From NCBI GenBank assembly GCA_014155875.1, contig JACEFZ010027104.1:68501-132500 (forward strand): a DNA stretch of 64,000 nucleotides, in the 5' to 3' direction. Positions 46,045-56,229 of this stretch are shown in pieces (the first letter of the stretch is position 1; each line of letters opens with the position of its first letter). The position numbers were made by a program, and so were the translations under genes. This DNA comes from Cepaea nemoralis (lineage: Eukaryota > Mollusca > Gastropoda > Stylommatophora > Helicidae). Under the pieces are notes generated by a model. The model was not told where the DNA came from. It was given only the letters and a program-made list of their open reading frames with translations, and did no database searches.

Positions 46045-46215
46045 GTGCACAGGCTGTCGAGAGCGCTAAAGCGAATGGTTAGCCCGTAGATCATGTAATT
46101 GAATCCCCACTATTGCTCCCGGGTTGACTCAGCCAAAACTAAGCACCATGAAATGTTCTGGAAAGTAAAGACGAAGTGTGCTCTATTGGCCAAATCACCC
46201 ATTGAGTGCCAATTG
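46045..46215 (+). repeat. SINE family D, forward (in duplicated segment)
   Basis: GCGAATGGTTAGCCCGTAGA head with TTGAATCCCC, then AGCACCATGAAATGTTCTGG and CACCCATTGAGTGCCAATTG. Confidence 0.6.
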
Positions 46216-46734
46216 TTTACAAAAAGGGAGATTTTATAAGCAAACATTTGCTATTAATGTCCGGACATTATTCGCAAACGGCTGGTCACACGACGTTTAC
46301 TACCGCCGTCGACTATCTTAAGAAAACTATTATTCTCCCTTCTTCTTTTCATTCAAACCCCAATTTCTTTCTGAACTTCAACTACATACATATTAATTTA
46401 TTCCATACAACTTTAATGATCATATCTTAATGAATGCCCAGATACGGTACTTGCTGCTTAACGGTGAATTCGCGCACGCACGAGATGAAAGTAAGCCTGT
46501 AGATGACACTAAACGCCCTATTCTATCTCAAGTTAACCAAGTCGACAGACCTCCACTTTGCAATTGAAGTTCTAGTCAACATTTGTTGTTATGAATTCCG
46601 AAGAGAGGGTTCAAAGGTGATAAAGTTAACACATGGTTAAATTTACATATCACGTGACCATAGTTAATCCTAATTGTTGGTTACTCTTGCTGTTTGGCTG
46701 GTCCGTGTGTTACCTTTTTTTTTCGCATATCATT

Positions 46735-46854
46735 TTTTTTTTTTTTTTTAGGTAGTATATCCTTTACAGGACTTAGCTGTCAACACCTGCATCTTTCAGC
46801 TGTCTGTTGATCTCTTGGCAAGATTACGCTCAGTAGTTTGCCATTGCTTTCTGA
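46735..46854 (-). mobile_element. 5-prime-truncated SINE family C with 10-bp TSD
   Basis: A poly-T start, then the reverse family C 3-prime half (TATCCTTTACAGGACTTAGC ... TTTGCCATTGCTTTCTGA). GCATATCATT flanks it at 46725-46734 and 46855-46864. The single uninterrupted GCATATCATT at 50857-50866 is the matching empty site. Confidence 0.88.
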
Positions 46855-46864
46855 GCATATCATT

Positions 46865-46995
46865 ACAGGACAAGTTTTACTTACTTTCAGTAGTGTGCCA
46901 TTGCTTTCTAAACGACCGGCTCTCATAACTCCGTAAGTAACTAGCGCGACGGGATCCGCAACCGAATCTCCCGCAGCTGTGTTTTGTACGTGAGT
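46865..46995 (-). repeat. SINE family C fragment, reverse (in duplicated segment)
   Basis: AGTGTGCCATTGCTTTCTAA and ACGACCGGCTC, then CGCGACGGGATCC. Shared with 50870-50995, so it predates the duplication. Confidence 0.6.
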
Positions 46996-47395
46996 ATACG
47001 GGCACAATGAGCAGTCAAGCTGAAAAACATCTGATGGCTGCAGAAATGTGGTTTCTGAGGAAAATGCAAAGAATACCATGGACAGCCAGAAAGACCAATG
47101 AACAGGTCCTTCAAGAAACAAACGATGATCGTAAACTGATTAGAGACATTAGATGCAGACAATCAAAATTTTTTGGGCATGTTATGAGAAGAAATGGATT
47201 GGTGAACCTGGTGACAACTGGTAAGATCGAAGGGAACAGACCAAGAGGAAGACCTAGAAGCAAATACCTGGATGGCTTGACCTCGTGGCATGGTCGAGAC
47301 AGAAACACGGAACTGATCCACGACTCTGGTGATCGAGTGAGATGGCAAAACATGACCGCCCACGTTTACCGGCATGGCACATGATGGATGGATGC
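46996..47395 (+). mobile_element. LINE RT C-terminal fragment with 3-prime end
   Basis: Open reading SSQAEKHLMAAEMWFLRKMQ, then RQSKFFGHVMRRNGLVNLVT, GRPRSKYLDGLTSWHGRDRN and a stop after VYRHGT. The 3-prime end is CATGATGGATGGATG. Same family as 16670-17275 and less decayed. Confidence 0.85.
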
Positions 47396-47640
47396 ATGGA
47401 TACGGGATTAGGATCAAAGTCCTTAACACCTTCGCCAGGGAGACGACTGTGTGTTACTGGCACCTATAGATAGTCACACTGTAATCTACCATGCTTGACG
47501 TAGGAGGTGTCTATCTGTCCATACAACTGGAGAGAGGAAGGTGGGGGAGGAATACAATAATGACAGGGTTTGCAATTTTTTGGGTGTCCACAAACAAGGG
47601 CATTTGAACTCACCGATAAGGGTATTTGAACTCAATTAAA
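47396..47640. other. Mostly unassigned; possible SINE remnant
   Basis: Up to about 47470 traces of a reverse SINE family C head (CCTTCGCCAGGGAGACGACT, as near 51355); then nothing recognisable. Confidence 0.35.
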
Positions 47641-47670
47641 CCAAAAAAAAAAAAAATAATAATAATAATT

Positions 47671-47739
47671 TCCTGTGTGGAGTCTAACCCTAATCTCCCG
47701 CATGAGAGGCGGAGATATTAACCACTACACAACCGAGGA
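47671..47739 (-). tRNA. tRNA-like sequence, probably pseudogene or SINE head (Glu/Asp-like)
   Basis: A 69-nt minus-strand stretch starts TCCTCGGTTGTGTAGTGGTT, has a stem-loop TCCGC-CTCTCAT-GCGGGA (anticodon position CTC) and a T-arm-like GGGTTAGACTCC. The 5-prime TCCT pairs with the 3-prime AGGA, but the rest of the acceptor stem is poor. The B box is mutated (GGTTAGACTCC). Followed by an AAT/T-rich stretch. More likely a pseudogene than an active tRNA. Confidence 0.4.
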
Positions 47740-47774
47740 CACAGTTATATTTCCACAAACATTAATAATGTAAA

Positions 47775-48025
47775 TATTGAGCACAACCCACTACTGGCAA
47801 CGCTGATCGTATTCTGGTACGAACCTAAGGCCTATCCACGTCAATATGGAAGCACTATACTCGAGTTTCGCTCTCGTTTGAGCTCGTCAGTAGTGCATAT
47901 CCTTGACCGGATCCGGAAACAAGCCCCGGATCACTGGTGTGTGAAGCGGGTGTGTAACCACGCGTCACACGCTGGACAGGCCAAATTGTCATAACAGAAT
48001 ATTACGTAACCCATCGTAGGCTATG
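47775..48025 (-). mobile_element. SINE family B, reverse, near full length
   Basis: Reverse complement of 7465-7735 from ATTGAGCACAACCCACTACT to TACGTAACCCATCGTAGG. Confidence 0.75.
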
Positions 48026-48099
48026 CTCAATATTTATATATGCATTATACTTATTTTTATTATTATATTCTTTTAATTTATATATGCACATTAATAATG

Positions 48100-48235
48100 T
48101 GGTCAAAACTAGGCCACGTGACCGGCCGTTTGCGAATAGGTCACGTCACGAGGCATTTGCGAATATGTCACGTCACCAGCCGTTTGCGAATAATGCCCCT
48201 ACATTATTAGCAAATGTTTGCTTATAATCACTCCG
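48100..48235 (-). repeat. Short tandem repeat and inverted copy of 46225-46295
   Basis: Three ~31-bp units around GGTCACGTCAC...CATTTGCGAATA. The last part, CCAGCCGTTTGCGAATAATG ... GCAAATGTTTGCTTATAA, is the reverse complement of 46225-46290. Confidence 0.65.
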
Positions 48236-48239
48236 TTCT

Positions 48240-48940
48240 CCTTCCTTCTCCCCACCTACACACCCAATTGACCTGAATCACCAACTAGCCCAGTAATACA
48301 TGCGGCTGGCCATAAACAAACATTGAGACCATCATCCTGTATAGCCCACGTCATCTTTCACCCAGCCGTTAACAACTGATTCCCAAACACAGACGTCAGG
48401 GGAACAAGCGATTAAATGTACACAAGAGAATAACGACTGACGCAGTGAAAGAAACCATTGACCACGGGCCAGTCACATCACACTGCTGACAACTCTAATG
48501 GTGTCAATTTCAACACTAGGCGTGGTCAGTTAAACGGCATACCTGTCCTGGCCTTAGTATCTATCATTCTATCCCGAAGGCTGTAGTGATCCAGTTTTAA
48601 TTGTTAGTAGTAATATTGTAGATCACGTGGCCTTTAGGCAAGATGTATAATTAACATTGACTGCCCGAGATTGTGGTAGTTTTCCCTTGACGTAGTTGTG
48701 TTGGGAATATGTTTCTCGGACATCGTAAAATTACATTGCTATTACTGACACATGGATAAAACGTAGTTGGAGAGTGATTTCCAGCGAGAAAACCGCTGTA
48801 TACAGAACTGTAATTTACCATATAAACATTTATGGTAGGATGACATTATTAAGTCGTTTCCTAAAGTGAACCGGAGCTGTCACTTAAAGGATAATGAAAG
48901 ATTTGGTGGGGGATTTAGAGCCAGACAGATTTATGTTGCG
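48240..48940. other. No recognisable feature
   Basis: Unique-looking sequence. Confidence 0.4.
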
Positions 48941-48944
48941 ATCA

Positions 48945-49300
48945 TTGGTATGCGGAGTACCCGTTCAGAAATCAATGGCAAACTACTAAACTAATTCCCA
49001 GTAAATCACAAAAGGCCAATAAATGCTGGGGTTGACTTATCATCCTGTAAAGAACACGCAGGTCTCCCTGGTCAAAGGCTTGCGAATGCGGTTCGTAAGT
49101 CGCTTACCAGGCGTTCGAAACTCAGCCGCGACCGATTTGTGCAGCAGACCGTGTCGCGTTGCGTTATAACGTGATGGTACGGGAGCCGGTCGTTCAGAAA
49201 GCAATGGCAAACTACTGAACGTAAAAACTTGCCTAGTACATCAAAAGCAGCTGTAAAATGCTGGTGTTGACTTCAGCGTCATGTAAGGGATTTGCAACAT
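48945..49300 (+). repeat. Two SINE family C copies in tandem, forward
   Basis: First 48945-49060 (body only), then 49070-49300, which is near-consensus (GCGACCGATTTGTGCAGCAG; GAGCCGGTCGTTCAGAAAGC; CTAGTACATCAAAAGCAGCT). Confidence 0.75.
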
Positions 49301-49424
49301 AAAAAAAAAAAAGAACACGCAGCTAACATTGTTATCACCTAAAGTGAGATATAGAACTAGGACGCAATGTCTGTTTTTAATTAACAAGCCACTTTCCTGC
49401 CGTGTGGTTGCGAAAACTTTGGAC

Positions 49425-49650
49425 TGGGTGCGATAGAGTGGTTGCTGGACGCTCAACTCTGGCTCCAGTGTCATTTGTTCGAAACAAGTAGGATTGGTCG
49501 ATTGTTCATTGATGAGCATTTTAAAAATTGATCTCGACTTCCAGTTGGATCCAGCCTAAAGTTGGTACCAGGAGATGTCGCGGGGAAATAAAAACGGCTG
49601 GCGAGATAAAAACCATTGGTCTGTAAGATGGGCCTAGCACCAGATGGTAA
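49425..49650 (+). repeat. SINE family D, forward
   Basis: GGGTGCGATAGAGTGGTTGC head, then CAGTTGGATCCAGCCTAAAG and TTGGTACCAGGAGATGTCG. The last ~60 bp (GATGGGCCTAGCACCAGAT) repeats three times to 49750. Confidence 0.6.
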
Positions 49651-49843
49651 ATACGAGATAACGACCTTTGGTATGTAAGATGGGCATAGTACCATATGCT
49701 AAATACGAGATAACGACCACTGGTCTGTAGGATGGGCCTAGCACCAGATATCCTTTAGAATAACACACTTGAATAACAAACTCCAAGCAAAAATTCCAGC
49801 GAACGTACGACAGTTCGTACACAGACGACTGTAACGATAAAAA

Positions 49844-51163
49844 AAGCGAAAGATTTATACGTTGTGAAGAGAAACCAAGGTAGCACTGTTCATTGGGGGG
49901 TGGGGTGGGGGTGGGGGGGGGGAACAGTCATTAACATCGTGCACGGAACTTGCAGTGTTCAAACATTGTATATATTGCATTAACAAGTACATTTTATTCA
50001 CTTTTAGCAGACAACGTAATTCAAACTTTAGGATGTCAAATTATTGTGTTAACAGTGATGTCATTATTTTAAACCTTTAACAATTAATGTAACTAATTGC
50101 TTCTTTAGAAAAACATTGGGGAGTTATCTCTCTTGCAAACAATAAAATGAATATTATGTTCCCGTGAAAAAGAGGTATTTGTTTCCCCTTAATCGAGAGC
50201 GCTATAGCGAATGTTTAGCCCGTAGATCATGCAATTAAATCCCCACTATTGCTCCCGGGTTAGCCAAAACTAAGCACCATGAAATGTTCTGGAAAGTAAA
50301 GGCGAAGTGTGCGCTATTGACCACATCACCCATTGAGTGCCAATTGTTTACAAAAAGGGAGACTTTATAAGCAAACATTTGCTATTAATGTACGGACATT
50401 ATTCGCAAACGGCTGGTCACACGACGTTTACTACCGCCGTCGACTGGCTTAAGAAAACTATTATTCTCCCTTCTTCTTTTCATTCAAACCCCACTTTCTT
50501 TTTGAACTTCAACTACATACATACTAGTTTATTCCATACAACTTTAATGATCATATCTTAATGAATGCCTAGATACGGTACTTGCTGCTTAACGGTGAAT
50601 TTGTGCACGCAAGAGATGAAAGTAAGTAGTCAGCCTGTAGATGACACTAGTCGTCCTACCTCAAGTGAACCAAGTCCACAGATCTCCATTTTGCAATTGA
50701 AGTTCTAGTCAACATTTGTTTGTATTGAATTCCGAAGCGAGGGTTCAAAGGTGATAAGGTTAACTCATGGTTAAATTTACATATCACGTGACCATAGTTA
50801 ATCCTAATTGTTGGCTACTTTTGCTGTTTGGCTCGTCCGTGTGTTAACTTTTTTTCGCATATCATTGCAGGACAAGTTTTACTTACTTTCAGTAGTTTGC
50901 CATTGCTTTCTGAACGACCGGCTCACATACCTCCGTAAGTAACCAGCGCGACGCGATCCGCAACCGAATCTCCCGCAGCTGTGTTTTGTGAGTATACGGG
51001 CACAATGAGCAGTCAAGCTGAAAAACATCTGATGGCTGTAGAAATGTGGTTTCTGAGTAAAATGCAAAGAATACCATGGACAGCCAGAAAGACCAATGAA
51101 CAGGTCCTTCAAGAAACAAACGAAGATCGTAAACTGATTAGAGACATTAAACGCAGACATTGC
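49844..51163. repeat. Duplicated segment, copy 2
   Basis: Direct-orientation partner of 45701-47158, about 4.13 kb away. It has a poly-G expansion at 49896-49922. It includes only the first few tens of residues of the Tx1-like ORF2 and the first ~55 residues of the RT fragment (SSQAEKHLMAVEMWFLSKMQ ... RKLIRDIKRR). Confidence 0.85.
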
Positions 51164-51169
51164 ACTTAA

Positions 51170-51370
51170 GACCAACATTTTTCAGCTGCTGTTGATGTCT
51201 TGGCAATATTTACATTCAGTAGTTTGCCATTGCTTTCTGAAACACCGGCTCACATACCTCCGTAAGTAACCAGCGCGACGAGATCCGCTGCCGAATTTCG
51301 CGCAGCGGTGTTTCGTACGTGAGTATACGGGATTATGAACAACATCCTTAAATCCTTCGCCAGAGAGACT
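51170..51370 (-). repeat. SINE family C, reverse
   Basis: TTTTTCAGCTGCTGTTGATG, TTTGCCATTGCTTTCTGAAA and CACCGGCTC; head GAGTATACGGGATTATGAAC. It terminates copy 2 of the duplicated segment. Confidence 0.7.
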
Positions 51371-51489
51371 GGCGTAAGGGAAATAGGGCGAAAGATTGTG
51401 TCGCACTGGAAGCCCTGGTTCTTGTTAGAATATTTCCTCGATGGCGATTCGAACAGACTATCACCAGCCCGTTGAGTTCCAGTGTCGTT

Positions 51490-51650
51490 AAATCCGGTAA
51501 CGTGGTTTAGTTAAGCCCTGTCACATGGTTTTGTTAAGTTCTGTTACATGGTTTCGTTAAGTCCTGTCACATGGTTTTGTTAAGTCCTTTTATATGGTTT
51601 TGTTAAGTCCTGTCATATGGTTTCGTTAAGTTCTGTCAAATGGTTCGAAA
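51490..51650. repeat. 23-bp tandem repeat, about seven copies
   Basis: Unit TGGTTTTGTTAAGTCCTGTC plus ACA, with variants. Confidence 0.85.
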
Positions 51651-51659
51651 AGGAATATC

Positions 51660-52575
51660 TTTGCGTTGGAAGATTATTTAACCATGGCCGATCACTGGAA
51701 TGGTTTGCCTGAAGATCATTTTCATAGCACAGCGGAGCTATTCAAGTTATCCTCCAGATCATACCAGACGTGTCTCAGCTCAGTGAAGTGACTCAGTAGT
51801 ACTGGTGAGAATCTCAATGTATGTATACTAAACTCCATACCGTCTACCAGTGGAGAATTGGGTCCACAAATATTGGTTGCCGAGACAAAGATATTAACAG
51901 AACATTACTATTTTTAATATATTTTCTAAAATGTGACCCACTACATTAGAGTCCCACTGGACCCACTTGCCACTGGGCAAGTTGACATCCCGGCGAGTAC
52001 GCTGCTGAATGCTATACATTTGATCTCTTGGTCATGTTTTCTGATTTGGAAATCTTGCCAAAGGAGTGTCGTTACGACATACTAATTACTATCTTCAGCT
52101 ACCGAATTGTGGTTAACGATGACCACAGGTAAAATCTGCACGTTTATCATTGCTCAATAAGTCTAGATCCCCTATTCACTACTCCCCGGAGATGAAGTGT
52201 GACATTACCGGCTCATCTGAACCTACTGTCCTGAAAATATTATCCGCAGCCACATGTGAACTGTGACCTTTTCCAGTTTACAACTGCGTGTAAGAAATCT
52301 CTTACAATCATGCACCAAGTAATTCACCGTGCGTTTATCGCTTACACCATGTATGATATACTTGTCTAAACTACCAGTTATTCCGTTACATTATTCACTT
52401 GTAGAGAAGATTCAATTGTGATTCACTTGATGATGGATTCACTTGTCTAAACTACCATTTACTCCTTACATGATATGCTTGTCTAAGCTACTTGTGTTTA
52501 TCAGATACTCCTGATATCACATTCTTTCCTAAAGTTGTGTTCCATGCAGTTTTTACACGAACCCACTTTCTACCG
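51660..52575. other. No recognisable feature
   Basis: Unique-looking sequence of ~900 bp. No exon with credible splice sites was found by eye. Confidence 0.4.
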
Positions 52576-52588
52576 ATTGTTTTAACTA

Positions 52589-52973
52589 TAAAATGATCTC
52601 GAGGTATGGTGTCCGCCTCGAGTGCTGGAGGTCCCAGGTTCAAGCCTCGGTGAGGGCCGGGATTTTTTCGCGCGGACTTCTAGTATCAAAATTTCCGCTG
52701 GTCTCTGGGTAGTGAGATCGGACGCCCGTGTGTATTGTTGTGGACCTAAAACATTACTTGGCATTTGGAAATCGAGAAAGAGTACCCTAATGGCGTTGTC
52801 CGGGTAAAATTTCGAGTTAAAAATCTACCCAAAGTATTTCAGGACCCTCGCCGGTGCTACCGAGTTCGTGCACTCAGCTGAGATTCTCCAGACTCAGGCT
52901 TAAGGTAGGAGTTAAACGGAGCACTTATGGGTTACACCCGTGCCGTGATGTTGATCCTTTGACTAAACTAAAC
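52589..52973 (+). mobile_element. SINE with tRNA-like head, LINE-like tail and 11-bp TSD
   Basis: Head with GGTATGGTGTCC and a B-box-like GGTTCAAGCCT (52637-52647), a 385-bp body, and an end ACTAAACTAAAC typical of a LINE-derived (CTAAA)n tail. TGTTTTAACTA is present at 52578-52588 and 52974-52984. Confidence 0.85.
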
Positions 52974-53079
52974 TGTTTTAACTACATCTGTTACACAACA
53001 GTAAAGAACATATTTTCATGCTATGAGTTGTATTGGGTTTATGGTTAAAAACTGTCTAAAAAAAAAAAAAAACACACTG

Positions 53080-53310
53080 TCTCTACTGCCCAGAGTACCT
53101 TGCAGTAAGGGCAGGGGGGTCTTGAGCCTGAGGAATTAAGGCCGCCTGGCTAGTGCAGTCGCCGCGAACTGGGCGGGTTAGGATTTCTTTTTGCCCCCGA
53201 CAGAAAAAAACTCCACACCTTACCGAGGATTCAAACCTGGCTCTCCCGGAGAAGAACCCGGAGTTCTTAGCAACTCGGCCATAGCTAAAATAAAAGGAGA
53301 AAAAAGAGAA
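53080..53310 (-). repeat. SINE (separate family), reverse, tRNA-headed
   Basis: Minus strand TTTAGCTATGGCCGAGTTGC with B-box-like GGTTTGAATCC and a Leu/Ser-like long variable region (GGGTTCTTCTCCGGGAGAG). Confidence 0.6.
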
Positions 53311-53334
53311 AGCAAAAAGTAAAGGACACTTTTT

Positions 53335-53815
53335 TTCACGTCTTACGGCACAAGGGGCATATGTTGTCAGACATATTTTTATAGACCAATCGGCGCTCGG
53401 CGGGTCACGTGGTCAGTATAAAACCAATCACCTTTACTCCCGAAGACAGTTCTTGGTACCTATTTTATGCTGAGCCGAGGTTCAGTCTTAAACATTCGAA
53501 CCCACTCCGATGCGAGCTCAGCCCATGGATTTGCAGGCGAGCGCCCAACCACTACGCTACAGCGGGTAAACGGGTATATGGTGCAAGCCGCATATTTTTA
53601 TGGACCAGTCGACTCTCGCTGGGTGATGTTATAGATATCAAGTGGCTGCTTTTACTTCCCAAGAAATTTGCTGGCATCAGTTTTAGGCTGGGTCGAGCTG
53701 GAAGCTCTGGTCGTTGAAACAAAATACCCAGTCTCGATGGAGATTCGAACACACACCTACCTGGCCGTCAGACAATGCGTTGCCAGCCGTTGCTCTAGCC
53801 GTGGCTATCAACTAC
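53335..53815 (-). repeat. Two SINE family D copies in tandem, reverse
   Basis: 53335-53565 and 53570-53815 both begin with a variant of GGTATATGGTGCAAGC, contain ATAGACCAATCGGC-like and CTTCCCAAG-like parts, and end in reverse tRNA-like heads. Confidence 0.65.
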
Positions 53816-53919
53816 ATATGCCTTGCTGTGGTATTTTAATCAGATTCAATCATTTCTTGGTTTAAAGTAGCAGTCTCTTAAGACTGACCGTTTTGTCTCC
53901 TTCATTCTTAGACAGTTGT

Positions 53920-54660
53920 TACTTCAACACTTGTTACCCCAAAAACTGTGTAATTCATAGTAACAATATCTGAATTTTAATAAGTTACAATTATGTAACT
54001 TTGGGGCAAAACGAGATAAAGTAACAATTGGAATAGAATGGATTAGCATAACAGAAGAATAGGACAGATAAGTTAAGGAGAGTGTCAAAGACTGAAACAT
54101 ACAGGAAAGAGGTCTGGCTCAAGATAGAAGACCACCGGGAATAGTGGTCAACCTCAAGTAGATTAGAGGTAACATAGTGCCCCGATATAAGGGCAGGGTA
54201 GGTGATAGAAAGGGGGACTATTAACTAGTTCCCTCATGAGACACGGAGGCATCGACCAGATAGTTAGTACTCTGGTCACGACAGAATCACGTCTACGTGA
54301 TAGCCACGGAGAAGAGTGCCACTCAATAGGAGAACGGCTGCTACAAGCGTGCTAAGTGTAACAGCACGCAAAAAGCCGAAGGACGCAACAAGGTCCTTCC
54401 GCGTGCTGTGTAGCCACGCGAGTAGGAAAAGTCAGACTGGGGACTGACTTCGTAGAGAGCAGATCGTTTAGTGTCGATAGGAGTTTTTTGTAGCCAATTA
54501 GATAGAGATTAGCAATAGGGTTAGGAAACTAGAGATAGGCAATTCTGTGGCTTTGTGTGTGATTTGATAGCGACTGTTTTGTAAATGTAAAGAGCCAACG
54601 GCAATAAAATGTACCATTCATTTCCTCTCACACGACTTGCAAGTTTCTTGTGTGGTGCGG
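53920..54660 (+). other. Hairpin-rich block, possibly an LTR-like or structured RNA element
   Basis: A long-range inverted repeat TTGTTACTT (about 53928) / AAGTAACAA (about 54019) and CCCCAAA/TTTGGGG open it. From 54130 to 54450 at least six short perfect or near-perfect hairpins follow one another: GACCAC/GTGGTC (54130-54149); TGCCC/GGGCA (54178-54195); GGGACTA/TAGTtCCC (54214-54233); GACCAGA/TCTGGTC (54254-54277); ATCACG/CGTGAT (54286-54301); a two-part stem ACAGCACGC/GCGTGCTGT enclosing GAAGGAC/GTCCTTC (54361-54409); and AAGTCAG/CTGACTT (54429-54450). An AATAAA lies at 54603. No ORF. A solo LTR is one explanation; its TG...CA ends and TSD could not be fixed. Confidence 0.5.
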
Positions 54661-54886
54661 GAGAAGTAATCCTATGATGCCTGAAACCTTGGTTGTTGAC
54701 AGGCTAGGATTAATATATAGAGTTAACAATAAACACATGGTTGGTAGTCTGATATTTAAAGAGTTAACATAATGTCGGCCATGGACTGAAAGAGTTAGGC
54801 AACTCTGGTTCTTGGTATAATATAACGCTATTTCACGGGGTTGTTTCCCTTGGAACAAAATTCTTTTCTAAAAAATGATGTTAGAT

Positions 54887-56014
54887 CAGTGTTTCCCAAC
54901 CTTTTTTGTGCTATGCCCCACCAAAGCCTTTCTAAAATTCTTATCACCCCCCCCCCCCCCCCTACCAATATATATATATATATAATTTTTAATATTCAAA
55001 ACTTGAAATGTTCACTAAAGAAATTTGAATGATAGGTTTTAGGAAGACATTACTAGGAAATTATTGTGCAAACAGTAAGTACATTTTCAAAACATATAAA
55101 GGAGAACTGAAATTCAACTACAAAATAATTTTAATGAAAGATGTTTCTATATTATTTTAATTATTAGTAATTATTTATTATTTAAATTTAATGAGATCCT
55201 TGCGCTTGATGCTTGCTGCAAAGAGATTTTATGTCAGGTTCAAATTTAGTTAACTTCAGTCTCAAGTCTCCCCGTTTTGTTGTATCCAGCCGATGTCTTT
55301 TTAAATTGTTTTTTTTTTAGCAGCAAATAATTTATGGCACTAAATCCGCATTCAGCTAAATATGAAGATGGAAACGGTAACAATAGTTCTCTTGCACATT
55401 TGGTTGCATTTGGATATTTGATTTCGGTTTCCTCACAAAGTCATGCCATCGCTCCTTTTATATTAAATAAAGATTTAATTGATTCATCATTTTGCATTTC
55501 TGCGAGTTCTTCTTACTGCATATTTGAAATATCAGACAAATCCACTAACATTGGCTGCATTATCCAAGTTGGGAAATCAAGTTGTTTCAAATCAGAAAAT
55601 CTTTCTTTTAAATCAGCTGATACAATTTTCAGATGATCGACAATAACATATATAGCGGTATCAGTCACTTCACATTCTTAGACCCAGTGAAACTTTTCAA
55701 GATTGTTGTTGTAAATATATGTCTGTTATAATTCAATAAAGGTAATGAAACCAAATATCTTCGTTTTTGCATCGACAAGAGTTTTGTTTGTTCCTTGAAG
55801 TTGTTTATTTAATATATTTAGTTTTTCAAAGATATCGGCTAAATAACTCACAAATGCCTTACAGATTAACAGATTTCTCATTTCAGGTTTTTCGCTTAAA
55901 AAATCACTAAGAGTATCAAATAATTCCATAAATCTTCTTTCCTTTTTCGAATTGCCCCCCTTAACAATCGAATTGCCCCCCTGTGGAGCTTGGGCCCCAT
56001 GTTGGGAAACACTG
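54887..56014 (-). mobile_element. hAT DNA transposon, internally deleted, with TIRs and 8-bp TSD
   Basis: TIRs CAGTGTTTCCCAAC (54887-54900) and GTTGGGAAACACTG (56001-56014) are perfect complements. The flanking 8-mers TGTTAGAT (54879-54886) and TTTTAGAT (56015-56022) differ by one base. The 1128-bp length is short for an autonomous hAT. The inside encodes transposase remnants on the minus strand. A C run at 54946-54962 and an AT run follow the left TIR. Confidence 0.9.
55190..55930 (-). pseudogene. hAT transposase fragment (SCAND3/ZBED-like)
   Basis: The minus strand reads MELFDTLSDFLSEKPEMRNL, AFVSYLADIFEKLNILNKQL, QGTNKTLVDAKTKIFGF, then after breaks the C-terminal dimerisation part ELLLPFPSSYLAECGFSAIN with YLLLKKKQ. 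Several stops; the DDE catalytic and BED parts are absent. The domestication-prone SCAND3/ZBED5 group is the closest family I recognise. Confidence 0.8.
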
Positions 56015-56039
56015 TTTTAGATAAAAATGTTGCATGTCC

Positions 56040-56160
56040 TTTGCAGAACAACCATTTTATAGACCCATCGGAACTCGTGGGTGATTTTGGTCAGTATCAC
56101 GCTGGCCGCCTTACTTCCTAAACATTTTCTGGTACCCAGGTTAGGTTGGGAAGATTTTAA
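56040..56160 (-). repeat. SINE family D, reverse fragment
   Basis: ATAGACCCATCGGAACTCGT, CAGTATCACGCTGGCCGCC and CTGGTACCCAGGTTAGG. Confidence 0.55.
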
Positions 56161-56229
56161 AGATAAGGTTCTAGCAACATCTGCTCAATTCGTTTATGAT
56201 ATGTTAAAGAAATCTTTATTTAATTTGTT

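Larger units (their letters stand above)
45701..47158. repeat. 1.3-1.4-kb duplicated segment, copy 1
   Basis: Collinear with 49844-51163. It spans the first residues of the Tx1-like ORF2 (minus strand), a SINE D copy, the TTTGCTATTAATG/CGCAAACGGCTGG segment and the start of a LINE RT fragment. It carries an extra 130 bp (46735-46864) absent from copy 2. Confidence 0.85.

Noticed and set aside
49896..49922. Poly-G tracts here and at 27211, 38178 and 56618 as G-quadruplex regulators
   Set aside because: Homopolymer runs in repeat debris with no linked promoter or gene. They could form quadruplexes, but nothing indicates function.
54361..54410. Hammerhead ribozyme (retrozyme) at the double hairpin
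   Set aside because: CCGAAGGAC looks suggestive, but no CTGATGA core or matching GAAA arrangement is present.
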